Below are positions 39,817 through 51,200 of a stretch of 64,000 nt of DNA, piece after piece. This stretch comes from Heterocephalus glaber (lineage: Eukaryota > Chordata > Mammalia > Rodentia > Bathyergidae). The notes under the pieces were generated by a model. It saw only the letters and a program-made list of their open reading frames with translations, was not told the DNA's origin and searched no databases. Both the position numbers and the translations under genes were made by a program. The stretch lies in NCBI RefSeq assembly GCF_000247695.1, contig NW_004624855.1, forward strand, positions 2,706,163-2,770,162. Reading direction: 5' to 3'. The first letter of the stretch is position 1. Each line of letters starts with the position of its first letter.

Positions 39817-42196
39817 TGTTCCTTTCATTCAGTTCTTTGCTCAATGAAAAGAACCTGGGATCTAATTCCAGAAGTAGAAGCAAGCAACCCACAACCCAGT
39901 AGCATTTATTTGGTGAGCCACTTTTAGAAGAAGCTACCAGATAACATTTTGCCACAGCCAGCCAGGAGAATCAAGAGCTAGAAGAACCCAGTAACATTTT
40001 GGCATACCAGCCAGGAATAAAGCTCAGGTACCAGAGACCAAGGCAAGGCTCATGTTGGGCACAATTTTTGTCTTTTTTTTTCTTCTGTCCTTCTTTCTTC
40101 ACTCTTTTCCCTAAGCCAGGAATTGGGGCTCTTCTCAAGGCACCAGGGAGGGGATTCCTGGTCTGGCCATGAGAATAGTACAAGGGAATGTAGGCTTTTA
40201 TTTTTCTTTCTAGCTGCTTGTACTCACTCCAAGGATTATTTGTTGTACTTTGATATTCTTTTTGGAAATTAACTTGGTCTCCACTTACTCCAGTTTTGTA
40301 AATGAATTTTCTTTCTCAATTTGTGTTGCATTTGTTTGCTTTTTTTTTCTTTTTTCAATTAACCTGGTCTCTACTTACCCGTTTTGTAAATGGCTTTTTT
40401 TCTCTTGGTCTCTGTTTATGTAATGCTGGGATTAAGGGTGAGATGCTAGGATTAGGAATCCCCACCCCGAGCATGGGTGGCATCAGTAAATAGGCTTACA
40501 GTCTGCATGGAATCACTCAGCTAGACATAGACTTATGTCAACTGCCTCCATCTTTTTTTCTGTTTTTATAACTGGCCTTGTGAACTAAACCTGATTTTGG
40601 ATGAGAGGGAGGAATCTCTTTTCTTTTTGAATTATATTAACTAGCACAGTGGCTCCTCCCCACATGGAAGAAAAAAAAATTGTCCGTTTAAAAAGAAAGA
40701 GCCCAAGGCTTTTTGCCTGTGCAGGAGAATGCTGGGAGGGCCTGTTCAAGCCAGTTCTACCTGACCTGCTTCTTTCTTGCCTTAAATCCCTCCTGGGGTT
40801 ATAGCTTTCTTGCTTATTTAAGTGCAGATAATTTAAAACCCTATGCCTGACAACCTGAGCGAAGAAATAGCGTTTAAAATTTAATTAGAGACTGAGTATA
40901 CAAAAGCAGAGCCATCTCCATTCTTATTTTTTACTATTGGAGTAAATGTAAGAAACAATTTTCCCAATTGGCTCCACTGTGGTTAAGTAGAGTCATCAAG
41001 AGACTCAAAATAGCAGGTAAGCCATCAAGAAGCTCACAGTACAAGTACTCATCAAAGGATCAGAAATGCAAGTTGGACCATCAAGATGTTCAACTAAGAG
41101 GCTAAGTGAATTTTGCTTGGGGAAGTTTTGCCCTTACTTCATGGGAGCTGAAGGACTCGGTAAGGCCAGCAAGTGGCTTCATCTCCTCCCTGAGTTAATA
41201 GGTACAAATATGGAGACAAAAGCTCTGGGTGGGTGGGTGGGGTCCTCTGTGCTTAATGATGCCAGCATCACTCAGACAGGGACATCTATCTGGTCTGTTA
41301 GGGTTTCACAAGGGACTTTGTGGAACCCTCAGGTCTCCACCTTCTGCATGGGATACCACCTTAAGGAGTCAAGACCTAGTTGTCTCCTCTCTGTTGGCCC
41401 CAAACCAAGCCAATGGGAAACCTCTTGGACCTCACCACCACATGGATTCCACCAACATCACCTCTAAGCCATATTCTTGATGAATGAGAAGGGTGACAAG
41501 GTGGTGAGGTGACAAGAGATAGGTACAGGATGGTACTATGAGACTATTCTCCAGTTACGGCACTTCTGCTTAAAACATACAAGGTAGAGTGAAATGCCTT
41601 ATGTTCAACTTTTTGTGACTATCACAGAGAATGCTCAGGAACTATGGTGTTTATAGAGTGGCCTTCGAGGAGAACAATATTTTGGATGACCCTGTCCTGA
41701 GACTCCCCTCCACATACACTTGTCTCTCAGAGGGATGTGAGTCTCCCTGGCCTGTTTGATTGGACTGGGAGGTGTCTTTGACCCCTTCTTTATAGTCCTC
41801 AGGCTAATAAATCAAGTCCATCCCCTCCAAGTGATTCAGAAACCCCGTTAGAGCTTAGTGCTCCAGGGGAACCCAGCATTCCTCAGCCTCATCATACTTC
41901 TCAGCTTTCAGCTCCCCAGGTAGAACCTGAAGTGTTGCCACTTGCTACTCTAATACACAACTTATCCTGTCTCTAAGAGAGGTCCCATGGGTGGAAGGGA
42001 ATATTCTAGGGCAGGTCCCTTTTTCAATTACAGATGTACAAAGGCTAGGAACTATGCAAATGAACAATGTGGTTTAAAAAGGGAAAGAAATCTCTCTGGA
42101 AAGGTTATTCTCCCTTCAAAAGAACCAAACTGGGACTGTAATATTAGTGGGGGACTAAGAATGATGTCTAACATGCTAGTTGCTCTTACCGTTTAG

Positions 42197-42540
42197 GTAA
42201 AGAGGTGTATCAAGTCTTTTGTAAATATACTAATATAGATCCATCTCCCAGGGAGGGAGAAGCACTAGTGGGACACCACTTCCTTTTTCAGTCACCTCCA
42301 GATATTCAATGAAAGCTACTAAAACTTCAGAAGGGCCCACAGGCTACTCCTGTGAGCCTCTGGAAGATTTGAGATTTCTCTCAAGAAATGGCCCAATTGC
42401 TGGTCACAGCCTTTTCTGTTTTCAACAATCAGGACCCAGAGGAGGGACAAAAAGAGAGACTAAAATTGTACCTGTCCCAGTTGGCAATGCTTTAAGCCCA
42501 CCCAGGTCATCTAAGGAAAAAGCCAAGGACAACTGAAGTT
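42197..42540 (+). pseudogene. ERV gag-like remnant
   Basis: Interrupted frames (stops and a frameshift) whose translation resembles the C-terminal part of a gammaretroviral capsid and the start of nucleocapsid. Inactive. Assignment is from general resemblance and not from a search. Confidence 0.5.
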
Positions 42541-42899
42541 CCTGTTTCAAGGGTAAGAAGACTATTCCCTGGGCACATGTCTTCACCAAGTCTCTGCCTG
42601 AGCTCTACTCTGTGAGACAACTGATGTGCCTGACTCATGGCACCAGAGGTTTGACTGTTGCTGCTCCCAGAGAGGGGCTACACCAGCCAGAACCCTCATT
42701 TCCTACTCTGATGATTGAAGAGGCTCAGGAGAACCTGCAGTGCCCCTGTTCACGGACATCACCAACTCCTTCAAGGAGCCCTGGGTAATCTCAGACGTCA
42801 TGAGTGAGCCCGTTCACTTACTTCATTCTGTTTTGACTTACTACTCTAGAAAACCCTCCTCTGGATCTATAGCCATAGATGCAGTCAAAGGGACCCCTA

Positions 42900-43960
42900 A
42901 TCAGAGATATTTTTTTTGCAGAAGAAACTGAAAAGTTAACTTTGGGACACAGACTAGAAGTCTTGACTCCCCCTCAGGCCAAGGCTATTCTAGAAACAAA
43001 CAGTTACTTGTGGTTAACAGAAGAATGGCTTACTAAGTATCAGGCCATGCTCTTAGACAACCCTGAGGTTACTACTATTAACTCTGCTTCTTTGTTGCCT
43101 ACAGGTCCAGAAGTTAGCCATTCTTATGAACAAGTAATCTCCCAGACCTCTGCAAGCAGGCAGGACATCAAGGACCTGCCCCTCCAAAACCCTGAGGAAG
43201 TGTGGTTCACTAATGAAAGTAGCTTTGTCAATCATCTAAAAAGGACAAGCAGGAAATGCCACAAATCCTAGAGGCAGTCCATCTTTCCAAGCTGGTTGCA
43301 GTCATGTAGTAAAGGGCACCAAAGAGACATGTCTGAATTCTCCTTGAGAAATCAAAAGGTTGATAGGAAAGCAAGGAGGACAGCCCTACAACCCCGCAAG
43401 GCCCTAGCCTTATTCCCAGTTCCTGAGGTACCATCTGTTCCTTTCTCAAGGAACATAGTGACAAGCTATAAAAATCCTACATGAGAAGTGGCCCTCAATC
43501 TTCTGGAAAGGTAGAAAAAACCAACTAGATGCTAAATCAAGTTCTAGCAAAACTCTCCCAAGAGGCGTCTGAATCCTGGCTCCAATTGCTGCCAATAGCA
43601 CTTTAGAGGGTTTGTAACACGTCCCAAACTGAGCTAAGCTTCAGTCCATTTGAGATGTTATATGGGAGGCTATTTCTGTCGTCCGATATAATAGTAGACC
43701 CAGAGACCACAAGACTCTTACAACATCTCATTAATCTAGGCCAAGTACAACAGGCTATCTAAATGTATGGGAACAGAGTCGTGCCAGCCCCTGGCCCAGT
43801 CTGACCACCTACTGTCTGTCCTAGAGACCAAGTACTCATAAAAACTTGGAGGGGGCACTCACTGACCAATTAAAAGCCAAAAGAGAAGGGCCCCTTCCAG
43901 TAATCCTTGCCACATTCACATCAGTAAAGGTGGCGGAGATAGATTTATTTTTCTAGAATA
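42900..43960 (+). pseudogene. ERV pol-like remnant (RNase H then integrase parts)
   Basis: The longest open part (42879-43271) resembles the connection/RNase H region of gammaretroviral pol. Past a stop and frameshifts, 43500-43960 resembles the integrase C-terminal half. The reverse-transcriptase core expected before it is missing, so an internal deletion is likely. Inactive. Confidence 0.6.
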
Positions 43961-44379
43961 AAGCCAGTCACACCTGAACCGTCTGAAGAACAAGTTCACC
44001 CAAAAGGAGAAAGCTACTCCTGTGAGCCTCTGGAAGACTTGAGATTTCTCTTCAAAATGCAAGACTTCAGTGGTGCTACAGGAAGCGTGGAAATCTGATC
44101 TGCTCTTCATATTTGGGCTAATAGTGAAGGTCAATGGTCATTAACTCTTTTCTCATTCTCCAACAGGTTTTACCTCCTTTAACTCATCCAGTGAGCCACA
44201 GTACCCCAAAGTAGTTGGAGAGCACACAATCCCTAGTACATAGGGTGTACAGCCCCCTCCAGCTTGAAGAAGCTATAGAAGACAGAAATTTCTATCTCCT
44301 CAAACCCCATAAAGAATTACGGGGATTTGTGTCTCTCAGGAGGAAACAACAGATTAGCGTGAGGCAAAACTGGCTGGGG

Positions 44380-44773
44380 AAGTAGGTGTGATAATTACAA
44401 GATCCCAGAACACATTCACTGTACAGTTCCCAAAGCCCTGCACTTGGGACTTCTTGTGAGAACTCAAGCAGGTTTTCAATAGGATTGCCTAGACTTGATA
44501 TCAGCCTGAAGTATGGGATCCCAGCACAGCCTCTTAAGACCCATATGTAGAACTTCTCATGGGTTTCCTCAAGATGTGGACAGTATAAAAGGTCACAGAT
44601 GCTAAGAAGAGCTTGCTATCATGGCTTTCCTCATGGTAGCCTGCCCTGCTTTCTCCAGGGTGTACTTTTATCTTGCTTTTTCCTCTTTTACTCCGCCCAA
44701 GCTCACTCTGCAGAGCCAGTTTTCCTGTTCACTTTTATTTTTTCAAATAAACTTTGTCACTGATTTAAAAAAA
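44380..44773 (+). repeat. 3' U3-R end and poly(A) of the ERV
   Basis: The U3 start is not defined. TATAAAA at 44584-44590 sits 27 bases before the point where homology with the 5' copy begins (44611), the expected start of R. AATAAA at 44746 is about 16 bases before the A-run at 44767. Confidence 0.65.
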
Positions 44774-44944
44774 TTTTCATACTCTTATCAGTAAAATCAT
44801 TTGTCTGAGAAGACTGTAATTTCTACTTGTTATGAAGGTAGGTTTTCCTAAAAACACCCGTAATAACAGCGGCAAGGATGGCTGCTCTTTTTTTTTCAGA
44901 GGCTTGGAGTAGAGACCATATAGATTCTTAAGAAGAGTCAAAGC

Positions 44945-45062
44945 AAGCCGGCATGGTGGGTGGTGCACACCTATAATCCCAGCACTCAGAGGGGTGAAGT
45001 AGATCACAGCAAGTTCAAGGCCAGCCTGGGGTACATAGTAAGTTCAAAGCCACACCGACTAC
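44945..45062 (+). mobile_element. B1 SINE
   Basis: GCCGGCATGGTGGGTGGTGC.. CCAGCCTGGGGTACATAG. Between copies of GAGTCAAAGCAA. Confidence 0.85.
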
Positions 45063-45082
45063 ATATCAAGAGTCAAAGCAAA

Positions 45083-45285
45083 CAAGCTGAGTATGGCGAC
45101 ACATGCCTGTAATCCCAACACTCTGAAAGATGAGGCAGGAGGTCTCCCAAGTTCAAACCCAGCCTGAGATATTTATCAACTCTGTGAAACCCTGGAGCAA
45201 AAACCAAAAATAAATAAAAAATAAAACAGGCTGGGGATGTAGTTCAATGCAAAGGCACCGGCTTCAATCCCCGTACCTCAGAGTC
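45083..45285 (+). mobile_element. B1-ID composite SINE
   Basis: GCTGAGTATGGCGACACATG.. then GGCTGGGGATGTAGTTCAAT.. CTTCAATCCCCGTACC. Confidence 0.88.
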
Positions 45286-45842
45286 AAACAAGCTCACACA
45301 GTTGTCCCTTTCCTTTCCCTCTGAGGGCCAGACGTAGGCAGATTACTGGATCAGGAGCAAGCTGAAAACACACTCCCCTGCCCAGTTTACCAAGGGGCAG
45401 CAGGTCCTTGCAAATGTCCCTTTACTGACGGCTTCCTGATTTCTTTGGAGGTGGGAATTGCTTGGAAGACAACTTCCTCCTATGCCTGAGGACCAGTGAC
45501 ATAGGATATAATGTAAACCTCTATAAGCCCCTACCAATCTCAGGAAATGCTATAAAAACTTCAAGGAAAAAAGAATGCCAATTTACAATTTAAAAATAAA
45601 GGGGGGATAAGATAAAATAAAGTTAAATTTTAAAAATTGGAAGGAGAGAATACAGAATCTAAGAAGTGTGATTTTTAACACTGCAACAGTGTCCTCTAAC
45701 CCATAGGGCACACATCCCAAGACCCCCAGTAGATGAACACCTGCAATTTCAAGCAGAGCTTATGTATGCTGTCCTTTTGCCTACACATACATTGCTTCAA
45801 TAAAAGATAATTTAACCATAGATCTTAGTAATTTGGGGAGGG

Positions 45843-45869
45843 GTGTGTGTGTGTGTGTGTGTGTGTGTT
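45843..45869 (+). repeat. (GT)n microsatellite
   Basis: About 13 GT units. Confidence 0.9.
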
Positions 45870-46284
45870 TCTTAAGAACTTCTACCATTTCTCCTAAAGG
45901 AAGCACTTTCCGGTTGCTCTTTGGCATATCTGAATTACCACCTTCATTATTCAGTGGTGAGCCTATACAAAGCAGGACCTGCAGAACAGAGGGAAATTCA
46001 CAAGCTGAGCAAGTGGAGTGGGACACACAATATTTCACCTACTCACAACAATGCACAATTTAAAACTTACAATTTCATTTCTGGAATTCTCCGTGTAGTA
46101 TCTTTGGACTGAAACTGACCGCAGGTAATATACTGCAAAAAATGAAACTGCAGATAGGGGAAGACAACTATAATAACTTCCTGCTTTCATATAAACATGT
46201 AGGTAGCTCTTAATTCCTCATTTGTGACAGAAGACTCATAAACTTACTCAGAAGAAAACCCCAGTGTTAAGACATACAAGATCC

Positions 46285-47831
46285 TTTATTGTATCCTGAA
46301 ATCTAATCTCCATAGTTGCTGTTTTGGTAAACAGGAACCACTCAAGGTCTAAAGGCAAGGGGAGGTAGATGGACCTGGAGTTAACATGGGTAACTGGGAA
46401 CACTGCAAGGAAAAACTGAAGCCTTGCCTCATCAATAGAAAGAAAAGCCAGGTGGTTAGATAGGCCATTGGCCCTGCAAGTTTTCACTGTCCAGGGGGGA
46501 AAAATACACTCAATTAATAATTTATCTTTTATTGAAATTATTGAATACTTTATCTTACAATAAAGTTGATTGGAAAAAAAATGAAGAGAAAAATCAATTT
46601 TAAAAAATACACTCATGTTGAAATCAAATAAGCCAGCCAAACAGGGCACAAACCAAGAGATTCTGTAGGGTGGTTTGCTTTTCCAATAGGAATACCACTG
46701 AGTCTATGTACAACTCTGCAACGTGAAAAAAGTCATTCACGAAACACTTTAAGAAAGGAGTCGACAGCCAGTGGAGGATATGGGCCAGGTCCTCCTTCTT
46801 GCCCAAGGCTACAATAAGATTGAGGCCCACCATGCTTCCCACCAGCTCAGAAAGTCATACTCTGTGCAAATTAAGGCTTCTTATAGGTTGAATGGTTGAT
46901 AAATACTTTTGTTTCTTAAAAAAAATAAGCACAGTAAAGGTGGTATCATGAGAACCTGAAGAGATGAGACCTACAGCCCAAACCAGGAAAGAAGCTACTT
47001 TCTCAGACACCTCAATTCCATGTCAACAAACAAAAACAAAGTCAATCTTTGGGTGGACTGTATGAGTTCACCAGCTGGCAAAAGCAATACAATACTGACC
47101 AATGTGCTCTGTACATCTAGGTCTGAAGATGTCATGCAAAGGGCTGCAGCTGTCACTGATGAAAGGCACAGAGCAGGCAGAGCCTCCCAAACCTAGGCAC
47201 TCAGGGACCCTGTGCATGTGTGTGCGATGCCCTTAAAAATGGAAAGCAAAAGAGAAGAGACAGAATGAAGTCCTCCAACTCAGGGGACACATTAATGACC
47301 AGTTCAAAACGTCATGAGAAACCACCCCAGCAACCCAACAGCTTCCCTTCCACACCACCTGGTGCACTGCATTCTGCTGATAAGAAGAAACGGTGGCTGT
47401 TTTTTTTTTTCCTTTTTCGCAAACCTGAGTAATCGTCAAAGTCAATAAATAGGGGGAGAGAATTAAGATGCTAAAATATAATGGTCAAATACCCTAGAGG
47501 GTCTAAAGCAGCAAGGATTTTTTCAAACACAGCCCTCTGTTCTGATGTGCCCAGCCTGGCACCTGGTAGGCGCACAGAGGAGCTCTGCATGTAAATGAGG
47601 ACTTGGGGCAAACCCTGGGCACGAGCTACCGCCCTTTGGCCAATGTGAGCAATGCCTTGAAGAAGCAGCACCTGACTTCCTTCACCCTCTCCCCCACCAC
47701 AAAAACTCTTCCCTTTTGAAGCAGTTTTTGTTAAAGGCAAAATTATAGAAGCATCATCAAGTTGAAGTCTTATTTGGTTGGAGGTGCTTGGCTGTCCCAT
47801 GGCTCCACATTCTCCTGTAGGCACCATGGTG
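46285..47831 (-). other. IGF2R: Probable IGF2R 3' UTR
   Basis: About 1.5 kb of mostly non-repeat sequence after the stop. Minus-strand AATAAA signals are at 46528-46533 and 46285-46290; UTR length with either agrees with the common 9-kb IGF2R mRNA. Open frames here are chance. Exact end uncertain. Confidence 0.5.
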
Positions 47832-48248
47832 TTAGATGTGTAAGAGGTCCTCGTCACTGTCGTCGTGGAAGGACACCAGCTTGGTGGATGTCACCATCTT
47901 GTGCTGTCCAGACCTGGGCTTCCCTTTCCAGGTCTTCTCCCCAGGGACCAGCCTTGCCCTATCATCCTTCCTCTCCTGAAGGGCCTTCCGCTGTGGGTTT
48001 CTCACAGGGTGTGAGCTGTCCACTCTGGCTCCTCTGCCCGCGTGAACTTTCACCTCTGGGATGGTCAAGACCTCGTCCTCACTGTCCTGGTCATCCCCAT
48101 GCAGGGATGTGAGGGCCTCTGCTTTCATAGACTTGGTGGTAATGTGGCCATTTTCCTGTCCTTCCTTCACCAGTCTTGGAGGTGGCATCTGGATTTCTTC
48201 CATCAGCCACTCTGTTTCGTTCTCATCTGCCTCTTCCTCCTTGTTCAC
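47832..48248 (-). CDS. IGF2R: IGF2R exon 48, distal cytoplasmic tail and stop
   Basis: 417 coding bases, 138 residues plus TAA (47832-47834). Starts [20 protein letters not shown] and ends [14 protein letters not shown]. Holds the acidic CK2 site in [12 protein letters not shown] and the acidic-cluster dileucine that binds GGA adaptors. The middle part ([14 protein letters not shown]) is more variable than the ends. The upstream open frame in the same phase is intron; the acceptor is GCTCCCTGGCAG. Confidence 0.97.
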   Translation of the reverse strand: MNKEEEADENETEWLMEEIQMPPPRLVKEGQENGHITTKSMKAEALTSLHGDDQDSEDEVLTIPEVKVHAGRGARVDSSHPVRNPQRKALQERKDDRARLVPGEKTWKGKPRSGQHKMVTSTKLVSFHDDSDEDLLHI

Positions 48249-51200
48249 CTGCCAGGGAGCAACAGCAGAGACCACATGAGCCCCGGTGGAAATGCCCATC
48301 TGCTCTTGCTCCTGTCATTGCCTGACTTACTCCTGAGCAGGGGCCCTCCCTACTGGCATGAGCTGAGGACAGAACTCACTACCCACCAGTCATAATCCCT
48401 ACTTCTCTCGTTCTCAAGTCACCACCAGAGCTGACAACAGCCTCTTGCTCCTAGTAAGGGCGACCCAACAGGAGGGCTTCTGGATGGTTACCAAGGGGGC
48501 AGGGCCAAGCCGAAGGCAGTGCTGGGGGACAAGGGCTTTCCCCACAACTGTGCAGCTGAGGAGGGGACAACATCTGGTATGCAGGAGAAGTCACAGGAAG
48601 GACTTGTGTTGGGAGTCTAATTTTAAAAAGGGATTTGGCAATATCTATAACAAGCCACACACTTATTTATGCCCTTTGACCTAGACAAGGCCTTTTCTGG
48701 AAGTTTATCTGAAGGAACTCAGCCAAATGCTAGATGCACAGAGATTTTCATCATCATGGTTTTTAGACAATAGCAAAAAAGTGGAAACCACCTAAACAGC
48801 AAATACTCCTAAGCAAATCAGTCACAACCACAATAGGAGAAACTTGAAGGAAAACAAGACAAAACCATGTTAGGATGACAGGTTAAGGCCATAACTAACA
48901 GTTTTCCTCACAGGCTGCAAGCTGCCCATGCTGCTCTACTGCCACAGACCACACAGCACTGCTGCAGGGGTGGGAATGAGGACACCCCAGAGACTCAGCG
49001 GACAAGTACCTTTGAGTATTTGTAGGACACGTTGGAGCTTCTTCGACAGCAATTGGTCAGCTTGTTTATCACAATTTCCCTGTAAAAAAAGGAGACCATA
49101 ATTAGTCCACTGTAGAACCAGGGGCAGGGGAGTCAAAGGCAAGCCCAGTTTTGCAGCCCGCAAGGGCTGGATAATGGTGGCTGCATGTCCTCTACAAATG
49201 TTTCCCCCTTCCCAAGGCAGAGAAGTTGAGAATGACAAATGACCCATTGTGACAGCAGGGCAACAAACTATCTGTCATGATTCAGCAGAAAAAACATGGG
49301 GTCTGAAATCAGACCGGAGAGGACTCCTGTTTCACCTCTTGGTAGTCACAAGGTCATTCACCAGTTCGCTTCCAGGTTTCCATCCATCCAGGAGCATAAC
49401 AGGATAACACTCCCTGCTGCGAGCCCACGCAATGCAGAATGCACGGGGCCTCGACTGTCCCCACCCTGCCTTCTGGGAGTGGACTGTCCCAGTCAGTAGA
49501 TCTCTCCCCAGAGCCCTACCTGAAAACCTGCCTGACAGTCACATGAGAAGTGGAGCAAAGAGGAGCTGATCAGATGGCACACACCTGACACAGTGGGGGC
49601 TTAATAAATGCTCACTTTTTATAATGAGAGAAAGGCACAGAGGTCAGCTGATCAGTAGGAAGTCTACTCATGAATGATGTTTAATTTTCTATCAATCTTT
49701 GGATACATCAAGAGACCAATGTCCTAAACACCCAGAGGGAATGGCTAAGGAGCCCATGCCATGACCAGGTGTGACACAAAGTCAGAACTTGTGCATGGTG
49801 CCACAGCTCTGAAATGCAGACATTTAAGAAATTGTGGTTTCTGCTGCCATAGGGAGTTTCTGAACTAAGAACTGAAAGATGTTTGCTGTGACTGGGCTCA
49901 TAACGGAGCCTGACCCAGGTAGGATGCTGACCCATATATATACCTGGCCCTCACGTGTGGCTCCCCCAGGGGCCCGCCTTACCTCCGTTCCTTCTTGTGA
50001 AGCAGCAGGGCCAGCAAGCAGCCAGTGAGCGCCACCAGGAGCAGGCTGAGGATTGCCCCGACAGCCTGGCTCCGCTCCGAGAGCCCCTTGTGGCTCTGTA
50101 TGTCCTCTTTGGTGCGCTCTCTGTCAAAGCCCACCCTAGATATCACAAGAAAGGGAGCCAAATCACTTGAGATTCCCAGCCCAGGGAATGGCCCTCAGTG
50201 GACTAATTAAACAAACCACTCCTACCCCCAGCCCAATAAGCCCAATCCACCTGATATGGGATATGGCAGCAGAAACTTCCTGTGAAGGAGTTTAAGGAAG
50301 GAGGATGGACACACCAATAGAAAACACTGTTTTAAGTGTCATGAAATGTCAAGCACTGAAGATGTTGGAACCGGAGGAGTTAAAGATGCCATCCCTCCAA
50401 GCCAGGTATGGGGGCACTTGCCCATAATCTCAGGACTCTGGTAAGTAAGATAAAAAGTTCCAGCCCAGCCTGGGAAACAAAGCAAGACCCTGTCTCAAAA
50501 TTTTAAAAGTCTGGGGATAGAGCCCAGTGTCAAGACTCTGGGTTCAACTCCCAGTACTGCAGAACAGAAACTAAAAAAAGAAGGAGCCATCTGCACACTG
50601 CACTGATTCTGGGCAAACATTGGCCATCATCCAGGAAGGGGCTTCTGCAATAGCGCCACCTTGCAATCCAGTCCTGGCGCTTTCCAGAGTAGAAGAAACA
50701 CTCAGGACACCTGACCTGGGCATGGACAGTGCTAGTGACACTTGCCAGCCTTTCCACAGCCTCCCCAACAGGCCAACATTCAGACCTTCAAGGACAGGTA
50801 ATGTACTTCCATGACATTACACATTCAAGGGAAGAGGGAAAACGGGTATTATAAAAGGTGAAAGAACTGGGCTGCTATCCCTCTCTGTCAGAAAACAATG
50901 TTTGTACTACAACCTGATGCTTCTGATCTGTCTGGCCTCCTGTCATTCAGGGCCACCACATGCATGTCCCCCACAACAGGAGGCTAAGCACAGCAATAAG
51001 AAGTATCTCGACCACTCATACCAGACATGCTGGCACACGCCTGTAATCCCAGCACTGAAGAGTCTGAGGCACGAGGATCATGCTAGTTTGAGGCCACCCG
51101 GGCTACATACTGAGTTTAAGGACAGTCTGAATACACAGCGAGATCTTGACTCAAAAAACAAACAAAGTGGGCCAAGGATTTAGCTCAGTGGTTCCAGCGC

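Larger units (their letters stand above)
39661..44773 (+). mobile_element. Decayed ERV1 (gammaretrovirus-like) element, processed form
   Basis: A 156-base terminal repeat occurs at 39661-39816 and 44611-44766. The right copy is preceded by a U3-like region with a TATA box (44584-44590), carries AATAAA (44746-44751) and ends directly in a short A-run. The left copy begins at the equivalent of the transcript start and continues into U5/leader sequence. Interior frames with stops and frameshifts resemble gag capsid (about 42197-42540), the RNase H part of pol (about 42900-43235) and integrase (about 43500-43960). No reverse-transcriptase core and no convincing envelope gene were seen. It cannot encode working proteins. 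It lies between IGF2R and SLC22A1, antisense to both. Confidence 0.75.

Noticed and set aside
42879..43271. Possible intact retroviral gene
   Set aside because: Fragment between stops within a heavily decayed ERV; the neighbouring pol parts are missing.
47471..47857. 128-codon minus-strand open frame just after the IGF2R stop
   Set aside because: Lies in the 3' UTR in another frame, with no recognisable domain; chance frame.
48249..48299. Upstream extension of the IGF2R last-exon open frame, starting [10 protein letters not shown]
   Set aside because: A splice acceptor at 48249 and the match of residues from VNKEEE onward to the known receptor show that the extension is intron.
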